In this document: positions 46,960 through 56,139 of the stretch, piece by piece
How the letters are laid out: every line of letters starts with the position of its first letter
Position numbering within the stretch: the stretch's first letter is position 1
Assembly: GCA_018333955.1 (NCBI GenBank)
Contig: JAGXSD010000005.1
Location: 1-57,048 of the forward strand
DNA: 57,048 nt
Direction of reading: 5' to 3'
Origin: Erysipelotrichia bacterium
GTDB taxonomy: Bacteria; Bacillota_I; Bacilli_A; Erysipelotrichales; Erysipelotrichaceae
The notes under the pieces: model-generated
What the model saw: only the letters and a program-made list of their open reading frames with translations
Databases searched by the model: none
Told to the model about the DNA's origin: nothing
Position numbers and translations under genes: made by a program

Positions 46960-49510
46960 CATCATCTACTGGGGCGTGCCGTCTCTGGTCTTTGTGGCCA
47001 ATACAGTACTTTTCCTCATTCTAGCGCTCTCAAAGAAAGATAACCATGTTATCTCCTTTATGTTGTTTATGGGAGCGATGGCCAGTTGGCCCGCAGCATC
47101 ACTCTTTATGAAACTGCAACTTCCACCTGGTGTTTTGATTTGGAACCGTGTGATGGTTGCGGCCATGTTGATGATTCCTTACTTTGCTTACATTTTTGTA
47201 AGTATATTTACAGGCATTCGCAAACGTATGTCTGTAGTTGTCATCTCAGTTATTATACTTGGTCTTCAAGTTGCGAATGGATTGGGGCTTATTATCAGTA
47301 ATGCGTCCATGGTCTTAGTCGAAGTCAATGGTTTCTCACGCCTTGAACTTGATTATTCTGTTGGACCACTCGCAATACCTATGTTCTTAATCGTGTTTAT
47401 TATGCTTGCCATGACCATTAGAATGATGGGAAAGGCAATTAAAACAGGAAATAAATCCTCTGCGAGACTAAAACCAGTTTTATTTGGATTTATCGTATTG
47501 TTTATTGGGATGGTGTTTAACTTAGTACCAGTCATTGGTAAATACCCAGTAGACCTATCCTTTGGACTTATTACTTCACTTATCATGTTCTATGCTGTGT
47601 ATAAGACTCGCGTGATTGAACTTAAATTTGTAGTCACACGTGCTGTTGTGTTTACTGCATTGTTAACATTACTCGTCACAGTCACCGTTTATATTGTTAA
47701 GCAGATCACCGTTTTCTTTGGAAGTACTTTTGAAGGATTAGGAATCCAATCTCAAACCCTGATTTCTACATTGATTTCAATTGTGATGTTTCTTCCTTTG
47801 TTTAATATTGTTCAACAACTTGTTGAAAACTACTTCTATAAAGTTGAACAACATCATAACAACCTCATCAAGCAGTTTACCCTTAAAGTATCAAATAACT
47901 TAGACTTAAGTGTCATTAGTGAAGAACTTCTAAAAGTTATTAAAGAGATTACTGATCATGATCGAGCCTATCTCTTTCTTGAAAACTCTGATAGTCAGCA
48001 CTTTGAGTTTCATGGAGCAATTAAAAAACTTGATAAATTAACATTTACGATGTTGAAGACTCATCCATTTGTGCATTGGTTTAAACGTTATGATGATATC
48101 ATTTATGAACAAATCGTTGATGTCCATGCATTCTTTAAAACGATGTGGGATAGTGAACGCAATGATTTACTTCTTATGCGTTTTCAAGCAGCCATTCCAT
48201 TAAAGTACAATGGTTCTCTCATTGGTATGTTACTTGTAGGTTCAAAAGATTCCACATCTCGCTTATCTGAATCGGTATTAAACCAAGTTGCAACTCTGTG
48301 TGCTACGGCCGCTATCACAATTTCAAATGCGAAGTTATATGAAAAGACTAAACGAGAAGCTGTCATTGATAGCATGACAAATGTCTATAATCGTCGCTAC
48401 TTCATGGATTCACTTAATGAGTCCACAAAAAATCTTAGAACTCAAAGTGTTGCGGTAATCATGCTTAATATTGATATGTTCTCTCTGTACAATGACCTAT
48501 ATGGGCATGTCGCTGGGGATAAAGCATTAGTGAAACTTGCCAATACCATTAAAACTATTTGTGGCTCTCAAGGCCAAATTTGCCGATATGGCGAAGATAC
48601 ATTCGGAATCATTCTGCCGTATTCTGATTCAAAAATGGCCTATGAAATGGCTGAAAAGATTCGCTTACGCATGTCGACGTTAAGCATGGCAAGTGATCCA
48701 AATACACAACGCTATGTCACTATCTCATCGGGAATATGTGTTGCTCCTACTCTTGCGAATGATGGCCAAGATTTATTACATAAAGCAAACATTGCTTTAC
48801 GTAGCGCAAAAATGAACGGTAAGAACCAATCCGTCATTTATGATGAAATCATGGAAAAACAAAGTAATGGTAGTGAAGAAATGAATATGGCAACAATCTA
48901 TGCTCTTACTGCAGCCATTGATGCTAAAGACCATTTTACATTTGGTCACTCACAGCGTGTAGCTCGTTATGCTTGTGCGATTGCAGAAGAAGTTAATGCT
49001 AGTAAAGAAGAAATAGAACTCATCCGTCAAGCATCACTACTCCATGATATTGGAAAGATTGGTGTCCCTGAAAGCATTTTAACAAAACAAACAGCATTAA
49101 GTGATGAAGAATATGAAACGATGAAACGTCACGTTGATATGTCCATTACCATTATTAAATACTTACCAGCATTCTCTCATGTTATTCCTGCGGTGATGGG
49201 TCATCATGAGCGTTGGGATGGCTTTGGATATCCTCGCAAGATTGCAGGAGAAAACATACCATTCCCTGCTCGTTGTATTGCGCTTGCAGATGCATTTGAT
49301 GCAATCACTTCAGATCGTCATTACAAAGCATTCTTAAGTATAGAACATGCTTGTGAAGAAATTGAACGTAATGCTGGTACACAGTTTGATCCTATACTTG
49401 CCCATGCATTTGTAAGAGTGATCAAGAGTGGTCGACTCATTATCGAACCATCTCGTAACAATGCCTTTGGGAGTAAACAAGAAGTAGTGAATGCAATCAA
49501 AGCTTCTTAA
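46946..49510 (+). CDS. 7TM-GAF-GGDEF-HD-GYP sensor protein
   Basis: About 854 residues. About eight membrane helices (residues 8-295, like the HisKA_7TM sensor region) are followed by a GAF domain (about 320-465), a GGDEF-like domain (about 475-635) and an HD-GYP domain (about 650-840). The GGDEF signature is degenerate (RYGEDTF), so it probably does not make c-di-GMP. HD-GYP is intact (LLHDIGKIG, GHHERWDGFGYP), suggesting active cyclic-dinucleotide phosphodiesterase. The frame opens with a GTG at 46937; the TTG at 46946 has AAGGGGG at eight bases. Both overlap the GH3 3' end, so the genes are coupled. Confidence 0.88.
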   Translation: MLLHNIIYWGVPSLVFVANTVLFLILALSKKDNHVISFMLFMGAMASWPAASLFMKLQLPPGVLIWNRVMVAAMLMIPYFAYIFVSIFTGIRKRMSVVVISVIILGLQVANGLGLIISNASMVLVEVNGFSRLELDYSVGPLAIPMFLIVFIMLAMTIRMMGKAIKTGNKSSARLKPVLFGFIVLFIGMVFNLVPVIGKYPVDLSFGLITSLIMFYAVYKTRVIELKFVVTRAVVFTALLTLLVTVTVYIVKQITVFFGSTFEGLGIQSQTLISTLISIVMFLPLFNIVQQLVENYFYKVEQHHNNLIKQFTLKVSNNLDLSVISEELLKVIKEITDHDRAYLFLENSDSQHFEFHGAIKKLDKLTFTMLKTHPFVHWFKRYDDIIYEQIVDVHAFFKTMWDSERNDLLLMRFQAAIPLKYNGSLIGMLLVGSKDSTSRLSESVLNQVATLCATAAITISNAKLYEKTKREAVIDSMTNVYNRRYFMDSLNESTKNLRTQSVAVIMLNIDMFSLYNDLYGHVAGDKALVKLANTIKTICGSQGQICRYGEDTFGIILPYSDSKMAYEMAEKIRLRMSTLSMASDPNTQRYVTISSGICVAPTLANDGQDLLHKANIALRSAKMNGKNQSVIYDEIMEKQSNGSEEMNMATIYALTAAIDAKDHFTFGHSQRVARYACAIAEEVNASKEEIELIRQASLLHDIGKIGVPESILTKQTALSDEEYETMKRHVDMSITIIKYLPAFSHVIPAVMGHHERWDGFGYPRKIAGENIPFPARCIALADAFDAITSDRHYKAFLSIEHACEEIERNAGTQFDPILAHAFVRVIKSGRLIIEPSRNNAFGSKQEVVNAIKAS

Positions 49511-49528
49511 ATTAAATCATTAATAATC

Positions 49529-49576
49529 AACCTTCATGAAAACATTGTAGTATGTTGCACATGAAGGTTTTTTTAT
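49529..49576 (+). terminator. Terminator of the GH3 operon
   Basis: Long hairpin: outer stem AACCTTCATG / CATGAAGGTT, inner stem AACAT / ATGTT, then seven T's. Confidence 0.85.
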
Positions 49577-49579
49577 GCA

Positions 49580-49604
49580 AAAGAAAAGTTAGGTTGACCT
49601 AACT
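49580..49604 (-). terminator. leuS terminator
   Basis: Minus strand: AGTTAGG, short loop, CCTAACT followed by TTTCTTTT, 23 bases after the leuS stop. Confidence 0.75.
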
Positions 49605-49626
49605 CTTCATTTAACTTTATAGATGA

Positions 49627-52020
49627 CTAACGAACAACAAGATTAACGATTTTATTCTTAACAACAATCTCTTTCACAATACTCTTATCTTGAAGTGCTT
49701 CCAACACTGATGGAACTGATTTTGCTAGATTTAGAACCACAGCATCATCCTCATCTGTTTTCACAACAAACTTACCTTTTAGTTTGCCATTGATTTGAAC
49801 GACCATTTCAACCTCAGACAATACAAGTTGTTGTTCATCATAAGTTGGCCAAGATTCATACGTAATACCTTGTTTACCACTAACATGTTCCCAGAGTTCC
49901 TCTCCAAGATGAGGAGCAAAAGCTGAGAACATTTTAATAAACCCTAAAGCATACTCTTTATATACACTTGTGGCTTTATAGCACTCATTGATAAAAATCA
50001 TCATTTGCGATATTGCTGTATTTAAGTTTAGTGTTTCAATATCAGATGACACTTTCTTCACGGTTTGATGATAAACTCGATCTAATTCATGAGTATTAGT
50101 TTCACTGAGTCGTGATTCTTCTTTAAATAAACGATAGACCCGATCTAACCAACGACGTGAACCTTCCATATTTGCATCTGACCAAGGAAGTGCTGCTTCA
50201 AGAGGTCCCATAAACATTTCATAAACTCGTAGTGTATCCGCCCCGTGTGATCTAACGTAATCATCAGGATTTAAAACATTTCCACGCGATTTGGACATCT
50301 TCTCACCATTTTCTCCTAAGATCATCCCTTGATGGAATAAGCGGATAAAAGGCTCTTTGGTAGAAACCACCCCTAAATCATATAATACTTTATGCCAGAA
50401 ACGAGCATAGAGCAAATGCAGTACAGCATGCTCAGCACCACCCACATATAAGTCAACAGGTAACCAATGATCTAAGAGTTTCTTATTCCCAATCTCTTGA
50501 TTATTATGTGGATCAATATAGCGTAAATAATACCAACATGAACCAGCCCATTGTGGCATCGTATTTGTTTCGCGTTTTCCTTTAACCCCATCCATTTCAA
50601 CAAACAACCAATCCTGAGCATGTGACAATGGAGATTCCCCACTATCACTTGGTTTATATTGAGATACATCAGGAAGTTGAAGTGGTAAATCTTCCACAGG
50701 CACAGTTTTTGTGGTGCCATCTTCTAAGAAAATTACGGGGATTGGTTCACCCCAATAACGTTGACGTGAAAACAACCAATCACGGAGTTTATATGATGTT
50801 TTTGCTTCACCACACCCCTCTTTTTGAAGGAATGCAATCATTGCATCAATCCCATCTTGTTTATTCAAACCATTAAGAAAATCTGAATTGATGTGAAGCC
50901 CATCACCCGTAAAGGCATTTTGAGTGATATCTCCACCTTCTAAAACTTCTACAATATCAAGATTGTATTTTTTTGCGAACTCATAATCTCGCTCATCATG
51001 GGCAGGTACCGCCATAATAGCACCTGTACCATATGAAATAAGCACATAATCCGCAATCCATATAGGGACTTTCTGACCATTCACAGGGTTAATTGCATAT
51101 GCTCCTGTGAAAACTCCACTCTTATCTTTATTTAACTCTGTTCTATTAAGATCTGACTTCATCGATGCTTCTTGAACATAAGCTTCGACAGCTTCTTTTT
51201 GAGCCTCTGTGGTGATTTCCTTTACAAATGGATGTTCTGGTGCCAATACACAATACGTTGCGCCAAACAAGGTGTCTGGACGTGTTGTGAAGACTGTAAA
51301 TATTTTCTGATGACCATCCACTTTAAAATCAACATTCGCGCCTACAGACTTACCAATCCAGTTAATTTGCATTTCTTTGGTAGAGGTTGGCCAATCCACA
51401 AGTTCTAAATCCTCAAGCAAACGCTCAGCATAACGAGTAATGCGTAGTACCCATTGTCTCATTAAGACTCTATATACAGGGAAATCCCCACGCTCACTTC
51501 GACCATTAATGACTTCTTCATTCGCAAGGACTGTTCCTAGTTCTGGACACCAATTCACTGGAAGTTCAGCCACATAGGCTAAATCAAGTTCGACAAGCTT
51601 TGTAAAGATCCATTGTGTCCATTTGTAGTAATCAGGATCCGTGGTAGAAATTTCACGATCCCAATCATAGGATAATCCAAGTGATTTAATTTGACGCTTA
51701 AAGTTTTCAATGTTTTGCTTAGTGAAGGCCGCAGGATGATTTCCTGTCGCGATCGCAAATTGCTCTGCAGGTAGTCCAAAAGCATCCCATCCCATGGGAT
51801 GAAGCACATTAAATCCTTCCATACGTTTTTTGCGTGCTACGATATCAGTCGCAGTATACCCTTCAGGATGACCGACATGAAGTCCTGATCCTGATGGATA
51901 TGGAAACATATCTAATACATAATACTTTGGTTTTGAAAAGTCATGGGTGTTTGTTTTAAAAGATTGATTTTCATCCCAAAACTTTTGCCACTTCTTTTCA
52001 ACATGTTGATGATTGTACAT
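49627..52020 (-). CDS. leuS: Leucyl-tRNA synthetase
   Basis: 797 residues, class Ia. HIGH motif in [20 protein letters not shown] in [10 protein letters not shown], an editing (CP1) domain with [12 protein letters not shown], a zinc-like insertion region, and the C-terminal domain ending in [10 protein letters not shown]. The frame is open to 52077 through the T-box, but the ATG at 52020 has AAGGAG and gives [15 protein letters not shown], the family N-terminus. Transcription is controlled by the T-box leader. Confidence 0.98.
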   Translation of the reverse strand: MYNHQHVEKKWQKFWDENQSFKTNTHDFSKPKYYVLDMFPYPSGSGLHVGHPEGYTATDIVARKKRMEGFNVLHPMGWDAFGLPAEQFAIATGNHPAAFTKQNIENFKRQIKSLGLSYDWDREISTTDPDYYKWTQWIFTKLVELDLAYVAELPVNWCPELGTVLANEEVINGRSERGDFPVYRVLMRQWVLRITRYAERLLEDLELVDWPTSTKEMQINWIGKSVGANVDFKVDGHQKIFTVFTTRPDTLFGATYCVLAPEHPFVKEITTEAQKEAVEAYVQEASMKSDLNRTELNKDKSGVFTGAYAINPVNGQKVPIWIADYVLISYGTGAIMAVPAHDERDYEFAKKYNLDIVEVLEGGDITQNAFTGDGLHINSDFLNGLNKQDGIDAMIAFLQKEGCGEAKTSYKLRDWLFSRQRYWGEPIPVIFLEDGTTKTVPVEDLPLQLPDVSQYKPSDSGESPLSHAQDWLFVEMDGVKGKRETNTMPQWAGSCWYYLRYIDPHNNQEIGNKKLLDHWLPVDLYVGGAEHAVLHLLYARFWHKVLYDLGVVSTKEPFIRLFHQGMILGENGEKMSKSRGNVLNPDDYVRSHGADTLRVYEMFMGPLEAALPWSDANMEGSRRWLDRVYRLFKEESRLSETNTHELDRVYHQTVKKVSSDIETLNLNTAISQMMIFINECYKATSVYKEYALGFIKMFSAFAPHLGEELWEHVSGKQGITYESWPTYDEQQLVLSEVEMVVQINGKLKGKFVVKTDEDDAVVLNLAKSVPSVLEALQDKSIVKEIVVKNKIVNLVVR

Positions 52021-52035
52021 ATTTTTCTCCTTGAA

Positions 52036-52240
52036 AATAAAAAAAGCACCTCTAAGGACGCTGATGCGTGGTACCACCTTAGTTCATGACCAACGGTCAT
52101 GCACTTCATTGTTTGATAAGGGAAACAAACCCGAAACCTGAATGTTTGACGAGTTCACTTAGTCATAATCTCAATTTCACCAACCTTGAGATCTCTAAAT
52201 TTTATGACTTAAATTACTACTTCAAAGCGTTTCTTACTTC
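52036..52240 (-). promoter_or_regulatory. T-box riboswitch (leucine) of leuS
   Basis: Minus strand leader. Stem I has a base helix TTTGA/TCAAA, an AGTA loop-E-like motif, and a specifier loop with GAACTC; CTC (52151-52153) is the Leu specifier codon. The apical part is AGAGA...GGTTGGTG. The T-box sequence AAGGTGGTACCACGC lies at about 52066-52080 and pairs with uncharged tRNA-Leu. A competing terminator (CTAAGG...CCTTAG...) ends in a T run at 52036-52045. The leader is compact, about 205 bases. Confidence 0.92.
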
Positions 52241-52269
52241 ATTCTACAAAACCTCATCAACAGTGTCAA
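52241..52269 (-). promoter_or_regulatory. leuS promoter
   Basis: Minus strand: TTGACA (52264-52269), 17-base spacer, TAGAAT (52241-52246). It feeds the T-box leader. Confidence 0.88.
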
Positions 52270-52307
52270 TCAAAAGCGTATCAACATCATCAAAGCACAT
52301 AAAAATA

Positions 52308-52316
52308 TGATAAAAT
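52308..52316 (+). promoter_or_regulatory. Extended -10 of mnmL
   Basis: TGATAAAAT at 52308-52316. The mnmL ATG lies at 52326 with no Shine-Dalgarno; an out-of-frame ATG-TTA-TGA mini-ORF begins at 52321. Confidence 0.5.
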
Positions 52317-52325
52317 AGCGATGTT

Positions 52326-53276
52326 ATGAAAAGTGACCATTTATCTCCATTTCCTTATTCAAATACGAATAAGCGTTATTATACCCTGACTTACTACTAT
52401 GAACACACCTATGGCGGTAAGGTTGCGAAACTTGCGCTTGATGCAGGCTTTTCGTGTCCTCATATTTTTAATCATCATCAAGGTGGTTGTACTTTTTGTT
52501 CAGTACGTGGTTCGGGTGATTTCACATTCTCAAGTATTAATCTAGATACCCAAATGAAAGCTCAAAAAGCATTGATGCAACGAAAATGGCCAGATGCAAA
52601 AACCATTGCCTACTTTCAAGCCTATTCAAATACGTATGCACCATTAGAAACCATAAAACGAATCTACGATCCTTTCTTTGATGATACCTATGATCATGTT
52701 GAAGTGGCTTTAGGGACACGAAGTGATTGCCTTGATGATGAAATCATTGCTTATTTCCATGAAAAGTCAAAACTAAAACCTATTACGATTGAGCTTGGTG
52801 TTCAAAGTATTCATCCAAGCACATCTCGTCTTATCAATCGTCAGCATTCTCTTGAAAATGTTGAGGAGGTTTTAGAGAAACTTAAAAAAACAAATATAAA
52901 AGTTGTTCTTCATATGATTAATGGCCTTCCAAAAGAAACCCCAGAGATGATGATTGAATCCATAAAGTGGGTTGCGAAACAACCCATTCATGGTGTGAAA
53001 ATTCATATGTTGCATATCCTTGAAGGAACCGTAATGGGAATTGCGTATAAACACAAACCATGGCCTTTATTAACCCTAGATGAGTACGTTAAGATTGTGG
53101 TGGATCAACTAGAATTATTACCTCCTACCATGGTCATACATCGCTTAACAGGTGATGCTTTAGTCTCGGATCTCATTGAACCCCAATGGACGGTTAAAAA
53201 AGTGAATGTGCTCAATCATATTGATATGGAACTAGCACGCCGTCAGAGTATGCAAGGATCACGCTATGAGACATAA
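52326..53276 (+). CDS. mnmL: Radical SAM protein, YhcC/YtqA (MnmL) family
   Basis: 316 residues, TIGR01212-type radical SAM enzyme. It starts with FPYSNTNKRYYTLTYYYEHTYGGKVAKLALDAGFSC. The cluster motif is the unusual Cx10Cx2C (CPHIFNHHQGGCTFC), followed by IELGVQSIHPSTSRLINR. In Bacillus the pair YtqA-YtqB makes mnm5 on U34 of certain tRNAs; YtqA (MnmL) supplies the aminomethyl step. It overlaps the methyltransferase gene by 11 bases, the same pairing as in Bacillus. Confidence 0.88.
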   Translation: MKSDHLSPFPYSNTNKRYYTLTYYYEHTYGGKVAKLALDAGFSCPHIFNHHQGGCTFCSVRGSGDFTFSSINLDTQMKAQKALMQRKWPDAKTIAYFQAYSNTYAPLETIKRIYDPFFDDTYDHVEVALGTRSDCLDDEIIAYFHEKSKLKPITIELGVQSIHPSTSRLINRQHSLENVEEVLEKLKKTNIKVVLHMINGLPKETPEMMIESIKWVAKQPIHGVKIHMLHILEGTVMGIAYKHKPWPLLTLDEYVKIVVDQLELLPPTMVIHRLTGDALVSDLIEPQWTVKKVNVLNHIDMELARRQSMQGSRYET

Positions 53277-53805
53277 AAACATTAATCACGTGGTTCATGA
53301 ATGGCTTGCCGAGATCATAAAACCCAATGATATCATTGTGGACGCAACATGTGGACAAGGATATGACACAAAGTTTTGTCTAGAGCACCATGCCCATGTG
53401 CTTTCTTTTGATATTCAAAAACAAGCATTATTATGGGCACAACAACTTATTGGTGAACATCCTCATGTACGCTTCATTCATGATTCTCACGAATTCATCG
53501 ATCATTATATTCCTTATTTTGATGGGATTATCTTTAATTTAGGCTATCTACCTAACTCAAATAAAAGCATTATTACTCATCCAAAATCAACACTAAAAGC
53601 ATTTGAAATTGCCTATAAACTTTTACCTCAGCATGGATGGCTATGTGTCACTTTTTATCAAGGCCATGAAGGTGGTTTATCTGAGACGCTCCAGGGCATT
53701 GAATGGATAAAACAACATTTTGTTATTATAAAAGAGTACACTTATGAAGGTGTCAATCGTGCTCCAATCGCAATGCTTTGTAAAAAGAACGACACAGTTG
53801 ATTAA
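53266..53805 (+). CDS. mnmM: tRNA U34 methyltransferase MnmM (YtqB family)
   Basis: 179 residues, class I SAM methyltransferase. SAM motif VDATCGQGYDTKF (about 26-38), FDIQKQAL, and the catalytic region FNLGYLPNSNKSIIT, which is the NLGYLPG-like signature of the YtqB family. It methylates nm5(s2)U to mnm5(s2)U in tRNA wobble positions. Translationally coupled to mnmL by an 11-base overlap. It converges with the next gene three bases beyond its stop, with no hairpin between. Confidence 0.88.
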   Translation: MRHKNINHVVHEWLAEIIKPNDIIVDATCGQGYDTKFCLEHHAHVLSFDIQKQALLWAQQLIGEHPHVRFIHDSHEFIDHYIPYFDGIIFNLGYLPNSNKSIITHPKSTLKAFEIAYKLLPQHGWLCVTFYQGHEGGLSETLQGIEWIKQHFVIIKEYTYEGVNRAPIAMLCKKNDTVD

Positions 53806-53808
53806 GGA

Positions 53809-54276
53809 TCAGATTTGTATATCAAATAAATAAATCAATGCACCTAATACCATCACAAAACTCCAACTAAAGAAGTACCAGATGTGGAGTTTTTTACTGA
53901 TCATCCAAATTAAGATGGGAATCATCAATGCAAGACTCACTATAATGATCATGGTGGAATTATCATGAAAAAGAATACCAATCATGACTAAGGTAGCCAT
54001 GAGTAATAATGTGAGGAACGTTGCTTTCATAATGATTTTAAATTCTACCTTATCAAAATTCTTATACACACCAAATATCAATAACCCCAATGCAGCGCTA
54101 TATCCTAAGAAAATAAGTAAAGTATTCATTATATTAAAATCTGAATCAATACCTTGCATACGTAATCCATTAATCAAAAGAGCAAATCCAACAAAAGCAA
54201 TATTAAATAACAGAAAGCCCCCAAACATAATGGATAGGATGGGCAATAACCATCCAAGAGTTTTTCTTGTGTTCAT
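53809..54276 (-). CDS. Hypothetical membrane protein with attenuator leader
   Basis: 155 residues, about five membrane helices with few charged residues: segments near residues 8-30, 40-60, 70-90, 95-120 and 130-150. I do not recognise a family. The frame is open to 54318, but the ATG at 54276 has AAAGGGTG and gives MNTRKTLGWLLP. A strong intrinsic terminator (54298-54343) lies in the leader just before the ribosome site, so expression should need antitermination. Confidence 0.75.
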   Translation of the reverse strand: MNTRKTLGWLLPILSIMFGGFLLFNIAFVGFALLINGLRMQGIDSDFNIMNTLLIFLGYSAALGLLIFGVYKNFDKVEFKIIMKATFLTLLLMATLVMIGILFHDNSTMIIIVSLALMIPILIWMISKKLHIWYFFSWSFVMVLGALIYLFDIQI

Positions 54277-54297
54277 TATTTTCACCCTTTCTTTATT

Positions 54298-54343
54298 AAA
54301 AAACAACGTGAAAGCCAAGATGTTTCATTGGTGTTCACGTTGT
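54298..54343 (-). terminator. Leader terminator (attenuator) ahead of the membrane protein gene
   Basis: Minus strand: ACAACGTGAA pairs with TTCACGTTGT, with an inner CCAA/TTGG stem and a 9-base loop, followed by a T run. It lies about 20 bases before the gene and downstream of a promoter (TTCACT, 16, TATAAT at 54391-54418). Confidence 0.75.
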
Positions 54344-54352
54344 AGTATCCAT
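54335..54352 (-). CDS. Five-residue leader peptide MDTTT
   Basis: ATG at 54352 with AAGG eight bases ahead, then Asp-Thr-Thr-Thr (ACT ACA ACG) and TGA. The three Thr codons and the stop lie in the 5' arm of the terminator, so a ribosome there would prevent the hairpin. This is how ribosome-mediated attenuators are built. The ORF is so short that chance cannot be excluded. Confidence 0.4.
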   Translation of the reverse strand: MDTTT

Positions 54353-54390
54353 GGGTTTTACCTTGAAAGAGATTCTCTTTCTATAACTTA

Positions 54391-54418
54391 ATTATAATCC
54401 ATTTCATTTAAAAGTGAA
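54391..54418 (-). promoter_or_regulatory. Promoter of the attenuated membrane protein gene
   Basis: Minus strand: TTCACT (54413-54418), 16-base spacer, TATAAT (54391-54396). The transcript would begin near 54384, with a small hairpin GAAAGA/TCTTTC at 54365-54381 just before the leader-peptide ribosome site. Confidence 0.6.
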
Positions 54419-54434
54419 GTGAGATTGATTGATT

Positions 54435-55022
54435 TTAGATTCTTCTTGTTAAGAATAAATGAAGCCACGTAAAAGACATGATAAACATCACCCTTTGAAT
54501 GATACCAGCATATTGTGGGTAAAAAGCCATCAGGATTGAGAATAAGGTTGCGAGTAATCCTATGAGTGCATTTATAAATGCATTGCGAGGATTCACTTCA
54601 ATAAAGGATGCCGAGAAGGATAACAACACAAAAGAAAATCCAACAAGCGATGCGAATATTGAGTGGAGCCTATCATGCATTACATCATAGTTTTGTACAA
54701 CAATAATTGGGGAGTGTCTAAATACACCACTAAAAATCAAACCAAGTCCGAAAACTATCAACAAAACTTGGTGTACCCAATATGTTTTAAGAAATTGTCT
54801 TGATTCAATGATACATGCGGTACCCATGATTATAAATGTTATATTCATAATCGAAGCATTCGGCGCAAACTGAGATCCTAAATGACTTGTTGTATTGGAG
54901 ATGATTGAGTAGTTTTCTACACTAAAAAAAGGTAGACCAAACATCACGACCATTAATATAATCATGTTTATTAAGACTAACCTCGGTTTAAGGATGATAT
55001 TTGCTTTCACACTTAAATTCAC
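54435..55022 (-). CDS. DUF998 family membrane protein
   Basis: 195 residues with about six membrane helices. The segment YSIISNTTSHLGSQFAPNASIMN matches the DUF998 family signature (S-N-T-S-LG). Function unknown. The start is a GTG at 55022 overlapping the OsmC stop as GTGA, so it is translationally coupled to the OsmC gene. Confidence 0.8.
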   Translation of the reverse strand: MNLSVKANIILKPRLVLINMIILMVVMFGLPFFSVENYSIISNTTSHLGSQFAPNASIMNITFIIMGTACIIESRQFLKTYWVHQVLLIVFGLGLIFSGVFRHSPIIVVQNYDVMHDRLHSIFASLVGFSFVLLSFSASFIEVNPRNAFINALIGLLATLFSILMAFYPQYAGIIQRVMFIMSFTWLHLFLTRRI

Positions 55023-55411
55023 TCAGTAATAAAATGAATACTCTTTTCAATTTTTATATTCTCATTAAGTGACAACATAACAGGGCAATACTTATGAACG
55101 AGTGTTAACGCATGAAGCACTTTATCATACTCTGTCCCGACGAGTTTCACATGAAAAACCATGCTTACGGATGTAAGTTCTTTAGCTTTGCTTTCTTGAT
55201 TAAGTTCAAAACTCATTTCAAGTTCTTTGAGTTCATGGCTTATTTGCATTTTATCTAAAATACTATCCAAAACGTATCCACCACATGCTCCAATGGATGC
55301 GACTAACATTTGGACTGGCGAATACCCTACTCCTCTTTTTAAAAACCAATGAGCATTTTCATGGCTCATCTCATAGCCTTGTTCACCCATCACAAGCGAT
55401 AAGTTATACAT
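55019..55411 (-). CDS. OsmC/Ohr family protein
   Basis: 130 residues. The OsmC fold carries a Cys in SIGACGGYVLDSIL (about 50-63) and a second in HKYCPVMLSL (about 107-116). The two cysteines are the peroxidatic and resolving residues of organic hydroperoxide reductases. It is closer to general OsmC/YhfA-type than Ohr because the Ohr-specific glutamate/arginine motif is not evident. AAGGAG precedes the ATG. Confidence 0.88.
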   Translation of the reverse strand: MYNLSLVMGEQGYEMSHENAHWFLKRGVGYSPVQMLVASIGACGGYVLDSILDKMQISHELKELEMSFELNQESKAKELTSVSMVFHVKLVGTEYDKVLHALTLVHKYCPVMLSLNENIKIEKSIHFITE

Positions 55412-55552
55412 AGATAATCTCCTTGTTTAATTAACACGCTCATTATAGCAGAACTATTTCTTATTGTGAAACATATAACAACTTTGTTCTCAACAATATC
55501 ATCATGTGTTAGGATAATCATAAGTAATCTTTACGATTAATACGGAGGAATC

Positions 55553-56065
55553 ATGAGACTGCTATTTGAAATTGATACAAATGACTATGATATTCATGGT
55601 CAACACCATGTCAGACACTCCGTACGAAGTATAATTATTAAGGAACAACAAGTTGCTTTGATCTACAGCAGAAAATTCGATTACTATAAATTTCCAGGTG
55701 GAGGTATTGAGGAGGGTGAAAGTAAGAAAGAAGCACTCATAAGAGAAACCTTCGAAGAAACAGGACTATCGATTATTCCAACGTCAATTCAAGAATATGG
55801 ATATGTCCATCGTATTCAAAAAGGGGAAAAAGAAGATGTTTTCATTCAAGACAACTTCTACTACCTTTGTGATGTAAAAGCGACTATTGGTTTACAAAAC
55901 CTAGATGATTATGAAGCTGAAGAACACTTTACTTTAACATACGTACATCCAACAATTGCGATAAGTACAAATCGGAATAATCCTCATGGCCCAAAGGATC
56001 AAAACATGATTGAGCGTGAAGCGAGAGTTTTGGAAATGTTGATTGTTGAAGACATACTAAGATAA
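55553..56065 (+). CDS. Nudix hydrolase
   Basis: 170 residues. The Nudix box GGGIEEGESKKEALIRETFEETGL (about 50-73) is complete: Gx5Ex7REUxEExGU. It hydrolyses a nucleoside diphosphate linked to another moiety; the substrate is unknown. A 35-residue N-terminal part and a C-terminal helix frame the fold. ACGGAGGA ribosome site. Confidence 0.92.
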   Translation: MRLLFEIDTNDYDIHGQHHVRHSVRSIIIKEQQVALIYSRKFDYYKFPGGGIEEGESKKEALIRETFEETGLSIIPTSIQEYGYVHRIQKGEKEDVFIQDNFYYLCDVKATIGLQNLDDYEAEEHFTLTYVHPTIAISTNRNNPHGPKDQNMIEREARVLEMLIVEDILR

Positions 56066-56139
56066 TTTGGTTTAAATCACTAGTTCAACAGTGAAGATCA
56101 TATTAATCTACCTAATCTAAAAAGCGAGGATCTCATACC

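Noticed and set aside
54305-54337. Small frame MKHLGFHVVF inside the attenuator hairpin
   Set aside because: No ribosome site, and it would be wholly inside the terminator stem; the MDTTT frame has a proper site.
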